A stretch of DNA of 53,518 bases from CAZYBG01 sp964645155 (GCA_964645155.1 CAZYBG010000013.1:1-53518), one strand, 5' to 3'. Shown: positions 7,607-16,745, counted from the first letter of the stretch. Notes: generated by a model not told the origin, from the letters alone. Translations and numbers: made by a program.

Positions 7607-8866
7607 TTGAACGATTTCGACACGCTCGGCCTTGCGCCCGCCATGACCGATGCGCTGGCCCGCACCGGCTTTTCGCAGCCGACGCCGATCCAGGCGCAGG
7701 CGGTTCCGCTGGCGCTTGCGGGGCATGACATCCTCGGCCTCGCCCAGACCGGCACCGGCAAGACGCTCGCCTTCGGCCTTCCGCTGATCCAGCACCTGCT
7801 GGCCAAGCCCGGCAAACCCGCCGCCGGAAGCGCCCGGGCGCTTGTCCTGGCCCCCACGCGCGAACTGGTGAACCAGATCGCCGACAACCTGGGCCAGCTG
7901 ACCGCCGGCACGCGGCTGCGTGTCGTCACGGTTGTCGGCGGGCAGTCCATCACCCGCCAGATCGGCGCCCTGTCGCGGGGCACCGACATCCTCGTCGCCA
8001 CGCCGGGCCGGCTGATCGACCTGATGGAGCGCGGCGCGGTCGATCTCGGATCGGTCAGGCACCTCGTGCTGGACGAGGCCGACCAGATGCTCGACCTCGG
8101 CTTCATCCACGCGCTCCGCCGGATCGCGCCGCGGCTCGGCACGCCGCGCCAGACCATGCTGTTCTCGGCCACCATGCCGCCGCAGATGGAGGAACTCAGC
8201 CGTGCCTACCTGACCGACCCCCGCCGGGTGCAGGTGGCGCCCTCCGGCAAGGCGGCAGACGGGATCACGCAGTCGGTGCACTTCCTCGACAAGACGGCGA
8301 AGCCCGGCCGGCTGCGGCAGATCCTCTCGAAGGATCCCGGCGCCCTGACGCTGGTCTTCGCCCGCACCAAGCATGGGGCCGAAAAGCTGATGCACGGCCT
8401 CGTGGCGGACGGATACAACGCCACCTCGATCCACGGCAACAAGAGCCAGGGCCAGCGCGACCGGGCCATCAAGGCGTTCCGCGAAGGCCGGATCACAACG
8501 CTGGTGGCCACCGACGTGGCGGCGCGGGGCATCGACATCCCGGGTGTGGCCTATGTCGTCAACTACGACCTCCCCGAGGTGCCGGACAACTACATCCACC
8601 GCATCGGCCGCACCGCGCGGGCCGGGCGCGAGGGCGAGGCGGTGGCGCTCTGCGCGCCCGAAGAGGCCGATCTCCTGCGTCAGATCGAGAAGCTGATGAA
8701 GCTCGAGGTTCCCGTGGCCAGCGGCGCGCGGCCCGCAGATGGCGGCAACCGCGCGAATGCCGGGGGCAAGCCCCGCCACCGCGGCGCGAAGCCGGACCAG
8801 CAGCCGCGGGGCGAGAAACCCGCCGCAGCCGGCCGGCGGCGCCCCCGCCGCCGTCGCGCGGCCTGA
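7607..8866 (+). CDS. DEAD-box ATP-dependent RNA helicase (RhlE-like)
   Basis: 419 residues. The helicase motifs appear in order: Q motif GFSQPTPIQAQAVP (about 18-31), motif I AQTGTGKT, PTRELVNQI, TPGRL, DEAD in VLDEADQMLDLGF, SAT in LFSATMPP, then domain 2 with VATDVAARGID and HRIGRTARAGREG. A basic Arg/Lys/Pro/Gly tail of about 60 residues, typical of RhlE-type helicases, probably binds RNA. It would unwind structured RNA in ribosome assembly or mRNA turnover. The start is a TTG seven bases behind AAAAGGA; no in-frame ATG fits better. The gene stands alone. Confidence 0.92.
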   Translation: MNDFDTLGLAPAMTDALARTGFSQPTPIQAQAVPLALAGHDILGLAQTGTGKTLAFGLPLIQHLLAKPGKPAAGSARALVLAPTRELVNQIADNLGQLTAGTRLRVVTVVGGQSITRQIGALSRGTDILVATPGRLIDLMERGAVDLGSVRHLVLDEADQMLDLGFIHALRRIAPRLGTPRQTMLFSATMPPQMEELSRAYLTDPRRVQVAPSGKAADGITQSVHFLDKTAKPGRLRQILSKDPGALTLVFARTKHGAEKLMHGLVADGYNATSIHGNKSQGQRDRAIKAFREGRITTLVATDVAARGIDIPGVAYVVNYDLPEVPDNYIHRIGRTARAGREGEAVALCAPEEADLLRQIEKLMKLEVPVASGARPADGGNRANAGGKPRHRGAKPDQQPRGEKPAAAGRRRPRRRRAA

Positions 8867-9101
8867 CCTGGGTCGGCAGGTGCCGCCCCGGCCGGAGCGG
8901 TCCGTCGGACCGGGGGGATCGGCGGGCCCGCGGGGCCATCACACAAGTCTTGCCGATCGTCGCTGACGGCCGGCGTCCGCGCGGGCTTCGTCGCCACGCG
9001 GAACGCCCGTCCTCGCGCCTTGCGCCATCGGTGGCCTCGCGCGGCATTCCGGCGGGGGTGCCCGCCGACCCGCCCACAAGGCGTGCGACCTCCGCGACGG
9101 T

Positions 9102-9113
9102 TGCACTGGTGCA
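9102..9113. promoter_or_regulatory. Palindrome upstream of the GntR regulator gene (candidate operator)
   Basis: TGCAC-TG-GTGCA is a perfect 5-bp inverted repeat ending 29 bases before the GntR start codon. A short palindrome at this position suits an autoregulatory GntR operator. The assignment is inferred from position and symmetry only. Confidence 0.3.
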
Positions 9114-9142
9114 GGGTGGAAGGCTTGGCGTAACCTCGGCCC

Positions 9143-10111
9143 ATGTCGAGCATCCGCCCCTACTACGCCATCGTCGAGGCCTGGGTCGAAGAGAACATCT
9201 CCGCCCGGTCGCTGCCCCCCGGCACCCGGCTCACGGTGGCGACGGTGGCCGACCGGCTGGGCCTCAGCCGCTCGCCGGTCAAGCGCGCGCTCGACGGGCT
9301 GGCACGTGCGCGCCGGCTGACGGTGGACGGCCGCAACGGCTATGTCGTGGGCTCGAAGCCGATGCCGGCTGCGCCGGTCGCGAACCTCTTCGCGTTGCCG
9401 CTGTCCGAGCCCGCCTCGCTTGCTGCCGCCGAGGTCCGGCCGGGATGGGAGCGGATCATGGACGACGTCACCGAAGCGGTGACCACGGCCGCGCCGTTCG
9501 GCATCTGGCAGGTGTCCGAGGCCGAACTCTGCGCCCATTACGGGGTCAGCCGCACCGTCATCCGGGAAGTGCTGGCGCGCCTGCATGAACGCGGCGCGCT
9601 GGGCAAGGACCGCGCCGGGCACTGGATCGCCGGGCCGCTCTCGGCCCGGATGCTCGACGAGGAACACGGGCTGCGCGTCCTGCTTGAACCCGCCGCGCTG
9701 GCCGAGGCGGCCCCGGCGCTGCGTGCCGCCGCACCGGCGTTGCGCGGGAAGATCGACGCGGCCGACCCGCACTGCCCGCCAGAGGTGATGGCCGTGCTCG
9801 AAGCCGACCTGCACGACGCCGCGCTGCCGCACCTCGCGAACCGCCGCATCGCGGCGACGCTGCGACAACTTTCCGCGGCGCGGACGGTCAACCGGCTCTT
9901 CGCAACCCATGTCGCCCGCCACGACGAAAGCGCCCTGCTGGCCGAGCACCGGCTGGTTGTCGATCACCTCGCGCTGGGCGACGCGCCGGGCGCGGCGGCG
10001 GCGCTGCACCACCACATCGAGGCCGATCATGTCCGCACCCGGGCGCGGCTGCGGGTGCTGTCGGTCTTTCCCGATCCGGTGACCGCGCCGTGGCTCGGCC
10101 GGGTCGCTTAG
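9143..10111 (+). CDS. GntR-family transcriptional regulator with two winged-helix domains
   Basis: 322 residues. Residues about 5-70 form one GntR winged helix (LPPGTRLTVATVADRLGLSRSPVKRALDGL, wing DGRNGYVVG). Residues about 105-165 form a second (VSEAELCAHYGVSRTVIREVLARLHERGAL, wing RAGHWIAG). The C-terminal half is an Ala-rich helical region resembling an FCD-type ligand domain. Duplicated DNA-binding domains are unusual, since most FadR/FCD regulators carry one. It heads the hydantoin island and its stop overlaps the next gene, so it most likely controls the ureide-catabolic operons. The ligand is unknown. Confidence 0.8.
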   Translation: MSSIRPYYAIVEAWVEENISARSLPPGTRLTVATVADRLGLSRSPVKRALDGLARARRLTVDGRNGYVVGSKPMPAAPVANLFALPLSEPASLAAAEVRPGWERIMDDVTEAVTTAAPFGIWQVSEAELCAHYGVSRTVIREVLARLHERGALGKDRAGHWIAGPLSARMLDEEHGLRVLLEPAALAEAAPALRAAAPALRGKIDAADPHCPPEVMAVLEADLHDAALPHLANRRIAATLRQLSAARTVNRLFATHVARHDESALLAEHRLVVDHLALGDAPGAAAALHHHIEADHVRTRARLRVLSVFPDPVTAPWLGRVA

Positions 10112-11343
10112 TGGAGAAGGGCGGCCCCGCGACAAGGGCGGGGCGCCCCGCGCCGTCACGCACCCAGTCGCGCCCGCCCTCGCGTCATGGCGAAGGCAGG
10201 CCGCGGCTGCGCGTGATCGGCCGCAGCGAGTTGGTCACCCTGCCGATCCGCGAGCGGGCCGGCGCCGACCTCGGTTTCCCGATCGACTTCGAGATGATCG
10301 ACACGATCGACGGGCTTGGCCAGGTGATCACGCGGCCTGACAGCTTCGACGTCTACCACCAGTGGCATACGGTCGACCTGATCTGGACGGCGCGCTGCAT
10401 CCAGCCGATCGCGCTGGCGCGGCTGACGCGGGGCCCTGAGATCCGGGCCGCGGCGCAGGGCCGGGGCGGGCCGCTGCGTGGGATCGACACGGTGTTCGAC
10501 CGGCTCTTCGTCCAGCCCGATGGCAGCCTCGGCGCGGCGCCGTCGGAGCAGGTCTCGATGCTGCCGCTGCTGCACGGGGTCGACAGCTTCGGCTACGCGC
10601 CCTCGGTGCGGGCGCTGATCGGCGAGGGGCCCGAAAGCTGGGGCTGGCTGATCGATCCGCGGCTCCAGGGCCGGGTGGCGCTGATCGGCGACCCGGTCCT
10701 CGGCCTGATCGAGGCCGCGCTGGCAGTCGAGGCGCGGCGCGGCATGCCCTTCTCGGACCTCGCGAACCTGACGCTGGCCGAGGTCGACGAGGTCATCGAC
10801 ACGCTCGTCGGGCTGCGGCGCCTTGGCCATTTCCGCGGCTTCTGGGCCTCGTTCACCGAAAGCCGGCGGCTGATGCAGCGCGGGGCGCTCGTGCAGTCGA
10901 TCTTCTCGCCCGGGGTTGCGCATCTGCGGGCGCAGGGGGTCGAGGTCATCGTCTCGACGCCGCTCGAGGGCTGCCGGGGCTGGCATGCCGATCTCTGCCT
11001 GTCGGCCGCGGCATCGGGCGAGGTGCTCGACATGGCCTATGCCTACCTGAACTGGTGGCAGAACGGCTGGGCCGCGGCCTCGGTGGCGCGGCAGGGCTAC
11101 TACGCGACGTTCCCCGACTGGGCGCGCGGCCACCTCCACGCCGAGGAATGGGATTACTGGTACCAGGGCCAGCCCGCCGCCCGCGCGCTGCCCGATCCCT
11201 ACGGGCAGCCCTCGGTGCCGGCCGGCCACCGCCGCGAGGGCGGCTCGCACCGCGAGCGGATGAGCCGGGCGCGGGTGTGGAACAGCTTCATGGACGAGCA
11301 CACCCATATCACCCGCCGCTGGCGCGAGGTGGTGGGCGCCTGA
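10111..11343 (+). CDS. PotD-like binding-protein homologue lacking a signal peptide (probable cytosolic sensor)
   Basis: About 410 residues. From residue about 30 (RLRVIGRSELVTLPI) to the end it parallels the exported binding protein at 17909-19174. Paired stretches include FRGFWASFTESRRLM versus FRAFWKTFDESVNLM and NGWAAASVARQGYYA versus SGWVGGFLMRQGYYS. The N-terminus is Arg/Pro/Gly-rich with no hydrophobic segment and no twin-arginine signal, so it should stay in the cytoplasm. The GTG at 10111 overlaps the regulator's TAG; an in-frame GTG at 10090 is an alternative. Coupling to the GntR gene suggests it senses the imported ligand for the regulator. An exported protein with a misplaced start is the main alternative. 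Confidence 0.7.
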   Translation: MEKGGPATRAGRPAPSRTQSRPPSRHGEGRPRLRVIGRSELVTLPIRERAGADLGFPIDFEMIDTIDGLGQVITRPDSFDVYHQWHTVDLIWTARCIQPIALARLTRGPEIRAAAQGRGGPLRGIDTVFDRLFVQPDGSLGAAPSEQVSMLPLLHGVDSFGYAPSVRALIGEGPESWGWLIDPRLQGRVALIGDPVLGLIEAALAVEARRGMPFSDLANLTLAEVDEVIDTLVGLRRLGHFRGFWASFTESRRLMQRGALVQSIFSPGVAHLRAQGVEVIVSTPLEGCRGWHADLCLSAAASGEVLDMAYAYLNWWQNGWAAASVARQGYYATFPDWARGHLHAEEWDYWYQGQPAARALPDPYGQPSVPAGHRREGGSHRERMSRARVWNSFMDEHTHITRRWREVVGA

Positions 11344-13117
11344 GCCGCGCGCGGCCTCGGCCGGCGGCGCGCCGTGCGGCGGTTGCGCGCGGGTCCACCG
11401 TTCCGTCGGGCGCGAGGACGACGCCGAAGGCTTGCTGTGCGGTCGCCGGCCCGATCAGGCCGTCGGCCACGTCTGCCGCCACCGCCGCGGGGTCGCGACG
11501 CATCGGGTCGCCGTAGCCGCCGCCGCAGGGGCCCGTCGAGACCAGGACATCGCCCGCCTTCGCCCGCGCGTAGGGCACCTTCGATGGCAGCGCCCGCTCG
11601 GTCCCGTCCGCGGCGACGAGGGTGAGCGCGGCGCAGTGCCCCGCGCCGCCGCCCGCGAACCCCCAGGGCGGGAAGGCGTGGCCGTCACCCTCGATCGAGA
11701 AGCCCGAATCCGCCAGGAAGCGAAAGCTGCGCACGGTGCCAATGCCACCGCGGAACTGCCCCGGGGCCATCGCCTCCTCGCGCAGTTCGTAGCGTTCGAC
11801 GCGCAGGGGAACGTGGCTTTCGATGTCCTCGATCGGGTTGTTCCGGGTATTGGCGTAGAGCGTGTCGACCGCGTCCATCCCGTCCTTGCCGGGCCGGCCG
11901 CCATAGCTGCCCTCCATGATCTCCATGTGCACCCAGTGCCGTTCCCCCGACAGCCCCGACAGTGCCACCACCCGCAGGTTACCGATGCCGGCGCTGACCT
12001 TCCCGGGCACCGCCTGCGCCAGCGCCTTCATCACCGTGTCGGCCAGCTGGTTGCCGGGACAGAAGCGAGCGATGACCGGCGCGGGGAAGACCGGGTTGGC
12101 GATGCAGCCCTTCGGCGCGGTGATGGCGATGGGTCGGGTCAGGCCTTCGTTCTGCGGCACGTCGCCCACGACCGCCTGATCGAGCAGGATCGAGCGCACG
12201 GTGAGCCAGACGGCACAGTCGACGGTGCCGATGAACGGCATGTTGATCGGCTTGTCGGGAAGCTGCGGGGCGGTGCCGGTCAGGTCGACCTCGATCCCGT
12301 CGCCGCGGACCCGCACCGTCACGGCGATGGGCAGGTTCCGCCGCGCGGGATCGGGATCGTCGAGATAGCCGTCGATGTGGGTGGTGGCCGAATAGTCGCC
12401 GTCGGGCACCGCGGCTATGGCCGCGCGCAGGCGGCGCTCGGAATAGTCCATCAGGTCTTCGGCCGCCGCCTCCAGCACCGGCAGGCCGTAGCGTGCGATG
12501 AGGTCGCGGTAGCCGGCGGCGCCCACCCCGGCCGCCTTCACCTGCGCCTCCATGTCGCCGACGACGAGGTCCGGGGCGCGGATGTTCGAGCGCAGCATGT
12601 GCCAGACCGGCCAGACCTTGCGGCCGGCCTCGTAGACCTTCACCGCCTTTAACTGGAGGCCCTCGGCATAGCAGTCGAGTGCATCGACAATCCCGCAAGA
12701 GCCCGGGCTGAGCGCGCCGATATCGAGGTGATGCGCCGTGGTGACCGACCAGGCGGCCAGGCGGCCCTGGTGGAACACCGGCACCGCGAAGGCCACGTCG
12801 GGACCGTGGCTGGCCCCGCCATAGGGGTCGTTGTGCATGATGACGTCGCCCTCGGCGATCACCTCGCCGCGCCCGGCCATCACGGCGAGGATGTTGCGCA
12901 CGTAGCCCGGGACTGGGCCCGACTGCAGCGGCGTCGAGAGGCGGCACTCGCAGAGCTGCCGCCCGGCGGCATCAGTCAGCGCGGCGCCGAAATCCTCGGA
13001 TTCGCGGATGATCGAGGAATAGGACATCCGCATCAGCTTCAGCCCCATCTCGAGCGCGATGGTGTCGAGCGCGCCCTGGATCACGGCCGCGGTGACGGGG
13101 TCGATCCGCGCGGTCAT
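11309..13117 (-). CDS. hyuB: N-methylhydantoinase B / 5-oxoprolinase-type hydantoinase subunit B
   Basis: 602 residues of the HyuB family. Seen at the start are DPVTAAVIQGALDTIALEMG and SYSSIIRESEDFGAALTD, then GDVIMHNDPYGGASHGPDV, a metal-like segment typical of the family, and GGGYGDPMRRDP near the end. With HyuA it forms an ATP-dependent hydantoinase that opens cyclic ureides such as hydantoin or N-methylhydantoin to N-carbamoyl amino acids. The start is an ATG 3 bases after the HyuA stop. Its 3' end overlaps the convergent binding-protein-like gene by 35 bases. Acetone-carboxylase-like relatives exist, but the neighbours favour hydantoin. Confidence 0.88.
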   Translation of the reverse strand: MTARIDPVTAAVIQGALDTIALEMGLKLMRMSYSSIIRESEDFGAALTDAAGRQLCECRLSTPLQSGPVPGYVRNILAVMAGRGEVIAEGDVIMHNDPYGGASHGPDVAFAVPVFHQGRLAAWSVTTAHHLDIGALSPGSCGIVDALDCYAEGLQLKAVKVYEAGRKVWPVWHMLRSNIRAPDLVVGDMEAQVKAAGVGAAGYRDLIARYGLPVLEAAAEDLMDYSERRLRAAIAAVPDGDYSATTHIDGYLDDPDPARRNLPIAVTVRVRGDGIEVDLTGTAPQLPDKPINMPFIGTVDCAVWLTVRSILLDQAVVGDVPQNEGLTRPIAITAPKGCIANPVFPAPVIARFCPGNQLADTVMKALAQAVPGKVSAGIGNLRVVALSGLSGERHWVHMEIMEGSYGGRPGKDGMDAVDTLYANTRNNPIEDIESHVPLRVERYELREEAMAPGQFRGGIGTVRSFRFLADSGFSIEGDGHAFPPWGFAGGGAGHCAALTLVAADGTERALPSKVPYARAKAGDVLVSTGPCGGGYGDPMRRDPAAVAADVADGLIGPATAQQAFGVVLAPDGTVDPRATAARRAAGRGRARLRRPPPRASGG

Positions 13118-13120
13118 CGC

Positions 13121-15190
13121 CTAGGCCTCCTTCCGGCGCATCATCAGGGTGCCGTCGCCGAGCGCCGCCGCCTGCCAGCCCGGGGGAACGAGCACCGTGG
13201 TGTCGGGCTGCACCAGGATCGCCGGGCCGGGGAGGCTGTGGCCCGCGGCAAGCCCGGCGCGCGCCCGGACGGTCGTCAGATGGGCCTCGAGCCGCCCGCC
13301 CGCGCGGAACAGGCTTTCGACGGTGCGTGGCGGCGCCAGAGCACCCCCGGCGGACGGCAAGGCGGGCGGCAGGCCGGGCATCGCCCCGCGGCCGGTCACG
13401 CGCAGCGTGACGATCTCGACGGCGTTGCCCGGAAAGGCATGGCCGTATTCGGCGCGGTGCGCGGCGTGGAACGCCTCGAACACCGCCGCCATCGCCGCCT
13501 CGTCCAGTACGCCCGGCGGCAGATCCACCTTGAGCTCATAGCCTTGGCCGGCGTAGCGCAGGTCGCCCTGCCGCGCATGGGTGACCGCGCCGGGGTCGAT
13601 CCGGTCGGCGGCGAAACGGGCGGCGAGGTCGGCCTGCATCGCTTCGAGGTCGGCGTTGATGCGCGCCATGTCGACTGCGGCCGAGGTCTGGAAGAGCGTC
13701 CGGGCGGCATCGTATTTCAGGTCGGTGACCAGCAGCCCGAGGGCCGAGGTGATACCGGGATGCGGCGGCACGATGACCTCGCGGATGCCGAGCAGGTCGG
13801 CGACCTCGGCGCCATGCAGCGGCCCGGCGCCGCCCATCGCCACCAGGGCGAAGCCGCGCGGGTCGATGCCCTTCTGGACGGTCCGCGACCGGATCGCGTT
13901 CGCCATGTTGGCGTTGAGGACGGTCACGATGCCCTCGGCCGCCTCGGCCAGCCCGAGGCCGAGGCGCCGGGCCAGCGCCGCCACGGCCGCCTCGGCCGCC
14001 GCCGGATCGAGCGCCATCGCGCCGCCGAGGAAGTCGCCCGGCGGCAGCCGGCCGAGGACGAGGTTGGCATCGGTCACGGTGGGCTCGGCGCCGCCCCGGC
14101 CATAGGCCGCCGGCCCGGGAACCGCGCCGGCCGAGCGCGGGCCGACCCGGAACGCGCCGCCCGCATCGACATAGGCCACCGATCCGCCGCCCGCGCCGAT
14201 GGTGTGGATGTCGAGCATCGGCAGCAGCAAGGGAAAGCCCGCGATCTGGGTCGACCGCGCGTCGGTCTCGGCGATGCGGCCACCCGCGACGATGCCGATA
14301 TCGGCCGAGGTGCCGCCGATGTCGAAGGTGATCAGCCGGTCGCGGCCGGCGTGCCGCCCGGCATGCGCCCCGCCGAGCACGCCCGCCGCCAGCCCCGACA
14401 TCAGCGTCAGCGCCGGCCGCTCGCGCACCATCCGCGCCGTCGCCATCCCGCCGTTCGAGGCCATCACGCGCAGCTCGCCCGCGACGCCGATGCTACGCAG
14501 CCGGTCTTCCAGCGCGCTGACATAGGCGCCGACCTTTGGCCCGACGAACGCGGCGAGCGCGGCCGTCGTGAACCGCTCGAACTCGCGGAACTGGGGCGAG
14601 ACGGCGGACGAGGTGGTGACGAAGGCGTCCGACATCTCGTGCCGCACGATCGCGGCCGCGCGGTCCTCGTGCGCCGGATCGAGATAGGAGAAGAGGAAGC
14701 AGACCGCGACCGCCTCGACGCCTTCCGCAGCAAGCTCGCGCGCCGCGCGGGCGACGGCCCGCTCGTCGAGCGGGACCAGCTCGGCGCCGTCGGGCGGGAT
14801 CAGCCGCCCCGCGACGACCTTGCGCCAGCGCCGCGGCACCGGCGGGCGGGCCTGCCAGGGCAGGTCCTGCTGGATCGAGTAGTGCAGCACGCGCTGGTGG
14901 CGGCCGATATGCAGTATGTCACGGAAGCCCTCGTTCGTGATCATCCCCGTACGGGCGCCCCGGTTCTCGAGCACGGCGTTGGTCGCCGTGGTGGTGCCAT
15001 GCAGGACGAAGGCGATGACGGCGGGGTCCACGCCGGCTCGGGCACAAAGCCCGGCCACGCCGGCGACGACGCCCTCGGCGGGGTCGTGCGGCGTGGTCGG
15101 CACCTTGTAGACGTGCCGGGCGCCGCCGTCGGTGTCGGCGAGGATCAGGTCGGTGAAGGTTCCCCCGACATCGACACCGATCAGATGCAC
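13121..15190 (-). CDS. hyuA: N-methylhydantoinase A / 5-oxoprolinase-type hydantoinase subunit A
   Basis: 689 residues. The ASKHA-type ATP-binding motifs are visible: GVDVGGTFTDLILAD at the extreme N-terminus and FDIGGTSADIG in the middle, with GAGGGSVAYVD and AMGGAGPLHG further on. HyuA binds ATP and activates the cyclic ureide for hydrolysis with HyuB. The GTG at 15190 was chosen because GGAGG sits five bases upstream and the GVDVGG motif follows at once; the longer frame to 15247 adds residues without support. It is the first gene of a leftward hyuA-hyuB operon, divergent from the amidohydrolase gene at 15447. Confidence 0.9.
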   Translation of the reverse strand: MHLIGVDVGGTFTDLILADTDGGARHVYKVPTTPHDPAEGVVAGVAGLCARAGVDPAVIAFVLHGTTTATNAVLENRGARTGMITNEGFRDILHIGRHQRVLHYSIQQDLPWQARPPVPRRWRKVVAGRLIPPDGAELVPLDERAVARAARELAAEGVEAVAVCFLFSYLDPAHEDRAAAIVRHEMSDAFVTTSSAVSPQFREFERFTTAALAAFVGPKVGAYVSALEDRLRSIGVAGELRVMASNGGMATARMVRERPALTLMSGLAAGVLGGAHAGRHAGRDRLITFDIGGTSADIGIVAGGRIAETDARSTQIAGFPLLLPMLDIHTIGAGGGSVAYVDAGGAFRVGPRSAGAVPGPAAYGRGGAEPTVTDANLVLGRLPPGDFLGGAMALDPAAAEAAVAALARRLGLGLAEAAEGIVTVLNANMANAIRSRTVQKGIDPRGFALVAMGGAGPLHGAEVADLLGIREVIVPPHPGITSALGLLVTDLKYDAARTLFQTSAAVDMARINADLEAMQADLAARFAADRIDPGAVTHARQGDLRYAGQGYELKVDLPPGVLDEAAMAAVFEAFHAAHRAEYGHAFPGNAVEIVTLRVTGRGAMPGLPPALPSAGGALAPPRTVESLFRAGGRLEAHLTTVRARAGLAAGHSLPGPAILVQPDTTVLVPPGWQAAALGDGTLMMRRKEA

Positions 15191-15446
15191 GCCACCCTCC
15201 ACCCAAAGCCCGATGAATTCTGCATCCAGACTCCATGCCGGTGACAAGCCTGCAAGCGGGCGGCTAGGGTGGCTGCCCGCCTTTCGGGCAGTCCTGCGGC
15301 GTACCTGACCCCAAAAGCGGCAGGCGCGGCATGAACGGTGCCGCCGTGCCCGGAAGCGCTTTGCCCGCGGGCCCCGAGGGCGACCGAGGGCGACCGAGGG
15401 CGACCGTGGGCGACCGTGGGCGGCGCCGCGTCAGACTGGAGCACGC
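15191..15446. promoter_or_regulatory. Divergent control region between hyuA and the M20 amidohydrolase gene
   Basis: This 256-base gap separates genes transcribed in opposite directions and should contain promoters for both. It includes the GGAGG site of hyuA and, nearer the rightward gene, a tandem 10-bp repeat listed separately. No gene is visible. Confidence 0.5.
15371..15420. repeat. Tandem 10-bp repeat in divergent promoter region
   Basis: Two exact units of CGACCGAGGG (15381-15400) are followed by two of CGACCGTGGG (15401-15420), and preceded by a degenerate unit GCCCCGAGGG (15371-15380). A ten-base period equals about one DNA helical turn, so each unit would face the same side of the helix. 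The array ends 26 bases before the ATG at 15447. It may be a regulator-binding array or replication slippage. Confidence 0.85.
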
Positions 15447-16709
15447 ATGACCGATCCCGACCTTCCCCCGCCCGACCTTGCCCCCATCGACCCGGCCGAG
15501 GTCGAGCGCCGGATCCTTGACCTAGCGCGGCATGGCGCCCATTCGGGCACCGGGGTCTGGCGCACGGCCTACTCGGCCGACTGGCAGGCGGCGCAGGACC
15601 AGGTGGCGGCCTGGGCGCGGGACGCTGGCCTTTCGGTGCGGATGGACGCCGTCGGCAACCTCTGGGCGCGCACGCCCGGCCCCGCCGAGGGGCCGGCCAT
15701 CGTCGCCGGATCGCATATCGACAGCCAGTGCCCGGGCGGCCGCTACGACGGCGCCGCCGGCATCGTGGCGGGCCTCGTCGCCGTCGCGGCCCTGCTGGCG
15801 CGGCTCGGCCCGCCGCGCCGCCCGGTCGAGGTCGTGTCGCTCTGCGAGGAGGAGGGCTCGCGCTTTCCCACGGCGGGGTTCTGGGGTTCGCGCGCGATCA
15901 CCGGCGCTATCGCGCCTGGCGACGCTGACGCGGTCACCGATCGGGACGGGCGGCCGATTTCGGCGGCGATGCGGGTCGCGGGCCTCGACCCCGCCGCCAT
16001 TCCGCAGGCGCGGCGCAGCGACGTCGCCGCGTTCCTTGAGCTGCACGTCGAACAGGGCCCGGTGCTGGAACAGGCCGGGCTGCCTGTCGCGCTGGTGACC
16101 GGCATCACCGGCATCCGCCACACCCTCGTGACGCTGGTCGGCGAGGCCAACCACGCCGGCGCCTTCCCGATGGACCTGCGGCGCGACCCGATGGCGGGCT
16201 TCGCCGAGATCGCCGGCCGCGTCATCGACCATGCCCATCGCCTGGGACGGCCGGCGGTAACGACCGTCGGAAGGGTCTCGGTGCTGCCCAACGCCGCGGC
16301 GATCGTGCCCGCCTCGGTCGCCTTCACCATTGACAGCCGCCACGCCGACCCCGATCGCCACGCCGCGATGGCGGCGACCCACGCCGCGCTGATCGCCGAG
16401 GTCGCCGCGCGACGGGGGCTTGTGGCGGAGGTGACGCCGCAGTTCGACCTGCCGCCGGTCCCCTGCGACCCGGGCCTCATGAACCTTATGGGGGCGGCCG
16501 CCGGTGCCGCCGGCGTTCCCGTCCTGCATATGGTGAGTGGGGCCGGCCACGACACGCAGCGCCTGGCGGGCCTGTGCCCCGCGGCGATGATCTTCGTGCG
16601 CAGCGCCGGCGGGCGCAGCCACTGCCCGGAGGAATACTCGACGCCCGAGGACCTTGCCGCAGGCATCCGTGTGCTTGCCGGAACGCTGCGGCGCCTGGCT
16701 TGGGCCTAG
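15447..16709 (+). CDS. M20-family amidohydrolase (N-carbamoyl-L-amino acid hydrolase / allantoate amidohydrolase type)
   Basis: 420 residues, the usual length of this family. The two-metal centre is visible: H90 in GSHIDSQ, D101 in GRYDGAAG, the CEEEGSRF glutamates (134-136), H200 in ELHVEQGP, and the late His in RSHCPEEY. The lid and dimer domain reads GITGIRHTLVTLVGEANHAGAFPM. Members hydrolyse N-carbamoyl-L-amino acids, ureidopropionate or allantoate, releasing CO2 and ammonia. Next to HyuA/HyuB it would take the ring-opened product onward to the free amino acid. Exact substrate and stereochemistry cannot be read from sequence. Confidence 0.88.
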   Translation: MTDPDLPPPDLAPIDPAEVERRILDLARHGAHSGTGVWRTAYSADWQAAQDQVAAWARDAGLSVRMDAVGNLWARTPGPAEGPAIVAGSHIDSQCPGGRYDGAAGIVAGLVAVAALLARLGPPRRPVEVVSLCEEEGSRFPTAGFWGSRAITGAIAPGDADAVTDRDGRPISAAMRVAGLDPAAIPQARRSDVAAFLELHVEQGPVLEQAGLPVALVTGITGIRHTLVTLVGEANHAGAFPMDLRRDPMAGFAEIAGRVIDHAHRLGRPAVTTVGRVSVLPNAAAIVPASVAFTIDSRHADPDRHAAMAATHAALIAEVAARRGLVAEVTPQFDLPPVPCDPGLMNLMGAAAGAAGVPVLHMVSGAGHDTQRLAGLCPAAMIFVRSAGGRSHCPEEYSTPEDLAAGIRVLAGTLRRLAWA

Positions 16710-16745
16710 CAGGCGATTCGCGGCCGGCTGGCCGGTGTGTTTCAA

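Noticed and set aside
8893..8915. Short stem (CGGTCC-GTC-GGACCG) after the helicase gene as a terminator
   Set aside because: Only 6 bp, no T-run, in a very GC-rich stretch; not convincing as a separate feature.
12728..15244. 838-codon plus-strand frame opposite hyuA/hyuB
   Set aside because: No motifs, Arg/His/Asp-rich, antisense to two well-defined hydantoinase subunits.
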